Assembly (NCBI GenBank): GCA_016869765.1
Contig: VGES01000011.1
Coordinates: 1 to 64,000, forward strand
Direction: 5' to 3'
DNA from: Alphaproteobacteria bacterium
GTDB lineage: Bacteria; Pseudomonadota; Alphaproteobacteria; SHVP01
DNA length: 64,000 nt
Positions 63,726-64,000 of this stretch are shown here, one piece after another. The stretch's first letter is position 1. Every line of letters begins with the position of its first letter. Below the pieces are notes generated by a model. The model ran no database searches and was not told the DNA's origin. It was given only the letters and a program-made list of their open reading frames with translations. The position numbers and the translations under genes are program-made.

Positions 63726-64000
63726 CTAACGCTTCATGAAGCCTTTGGGATCGACCAGCTTGAACGTCTGGCCGTAGCGCTTCGACACATCGACCAGTTG
63801 CGTTAGACGCCCGCCCTTGCCTTTGAGCAGGGCGGTGAGGTCGGCCGTCGTGTTTGCGTCGGTCAGGAAAGCGAAGTTCGCGCCCTCTTTCTGGGCCGGG
63901 AAGCGTCCGGTGTGCCAGGTGCCCTTCCACATCATGATGCCGGTGCTGCCGTCCTGGTAGAGCGCCTTCATGTCCTCGGGCCGGGGGATCGCCTCCGGAT
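63726..64000 (-). CDS. C-terminal fragment, possible cupin of the ureidoglycolate lyase type
   Basis: Last 91 residues of a minus-strand gene whose start lies beyond the window. MWKGTWHTGRFPAQKEGANFAFL has the cupin-like GTWH motif seen in ureidoglycolate lyases; the tail continues DANTTADLTALLKGKGGRL and ends DPKGFMKR. The match is by pattern only. Converges on the protease gene with 3 bases between stops. If correct it would belong with the PuuE-type allantoinase in purine catabolism. Confidence 0.4.
   Translation of the reverse strand, partial: PEAIPRPEDMKALYQDGSTGIMMWKGTWHTGRFPAQKEGANFAFLTDANTTADLTALLKGKGGRLTQLVDVSKRYGQTFKLVDPKGFMKR

Overview
The window is about 64 kb of high-GC DNA from a Gram-negative bacterium, almost certainly an alphaproteobacterium. 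Evidence: a complete division and cell-wall (dcw) cluster followed by lpxC, bamD, recN and ligA; an FtsZ with a very long Ala/Pro-rich linker and an FLRRQ-type tail; a DUF1127 protein; and MlaA/MlaC lipid-transport proteins. The accessory genes (5-oxoprolinase, PrpD, tandem short-chain dehydrogenases, family-5 solute-binding proteins without permeases) suggest a metabolically broad soil or water lineage such as a Rhodospirillales/Reyranella-like group. That placement is an inference from gene content only.

Layout. 0.1-3.4 kb: uvrD and prmA. 3.4-10.3 kb: a DUF1127 protein, a Xaa-Pro aminopeptidase, then ligA-recN-bamD on the minus strand. 10.4-30.3 kb: an XRE regulator, lpxC, and the 16-gene dcw operon read right to left from mraZ to ftsZ, with nearly every junction overlapping; a promoter and a 10-bp-phased TGGG array (putative MraZ boxes) lie upstream of mraZ. 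30.7-33.4 kb: RNase P RNA, a cytoplasmic-type muramoyl amidase, a DMT-family exporter and a DjlA co-chaperone. 33.5-40.6 kb: a fused HyuA-HyuB oxoprolinase, two related alpha/beta hydrolases (one cytosolic, one exported) and a PrpD-family protein. 40.9-47.6 kb: two toxin-antitoxin modules flanking small metabolic genes (PCD dehydratase, DUF1330, GFA protein), three tandem SDR genes, a double-cupin protein and a PuuE-type deacetylase. 47.6-53.5 kb: an ArsR-methyltransferase fusion followed by metF and metH in one operon, the regulator preceded by an inverted-repeat operator. 53.3-56.5 kb: mlaA and mlaC, with a possible coupled leader ORF, then ettA. 56.6-64 kb: a methyltransferase; a minus-strand group of two paralogous solute-binding proteins, an RraA-like protein lacking its usual Arg-Asp pair and an alpha/beta-hydrolase-fold protein without a Ser nucleophile; an exported subtilisin-like protease; and the C-terminal end of a likely cupin of the ureidoglycolate lyase type.

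How it works together. The left half is core envelope and growth machinery: peptidoglycan precursor synthesis (murE to ddl), lipid II formation and polymerisation (mraY, murG, ftsW, ftsI), the divisome (ftsL, ftsQ, ftsA, ftsZ), lipid A synthesis (lpxC), outer-membrane protein assembly (bamD) and wall recycling (amidase). The right half combines one-carbon/methionine metabolism under a probable SAH- or metal-responsive ArsR regulator, outer-membrane lipid asymmetry, and several uncharacterised catabolic groups. No phage, CRISPR array, tRNA or intact insertion sequence was seen. The least explained parts are the solute-binding-protein/RraA-like/atypical-hydrolase group (57.5-62.3 kb), the paired hydrolases around PrpD, and the small coupled ORF in front of mlaA.
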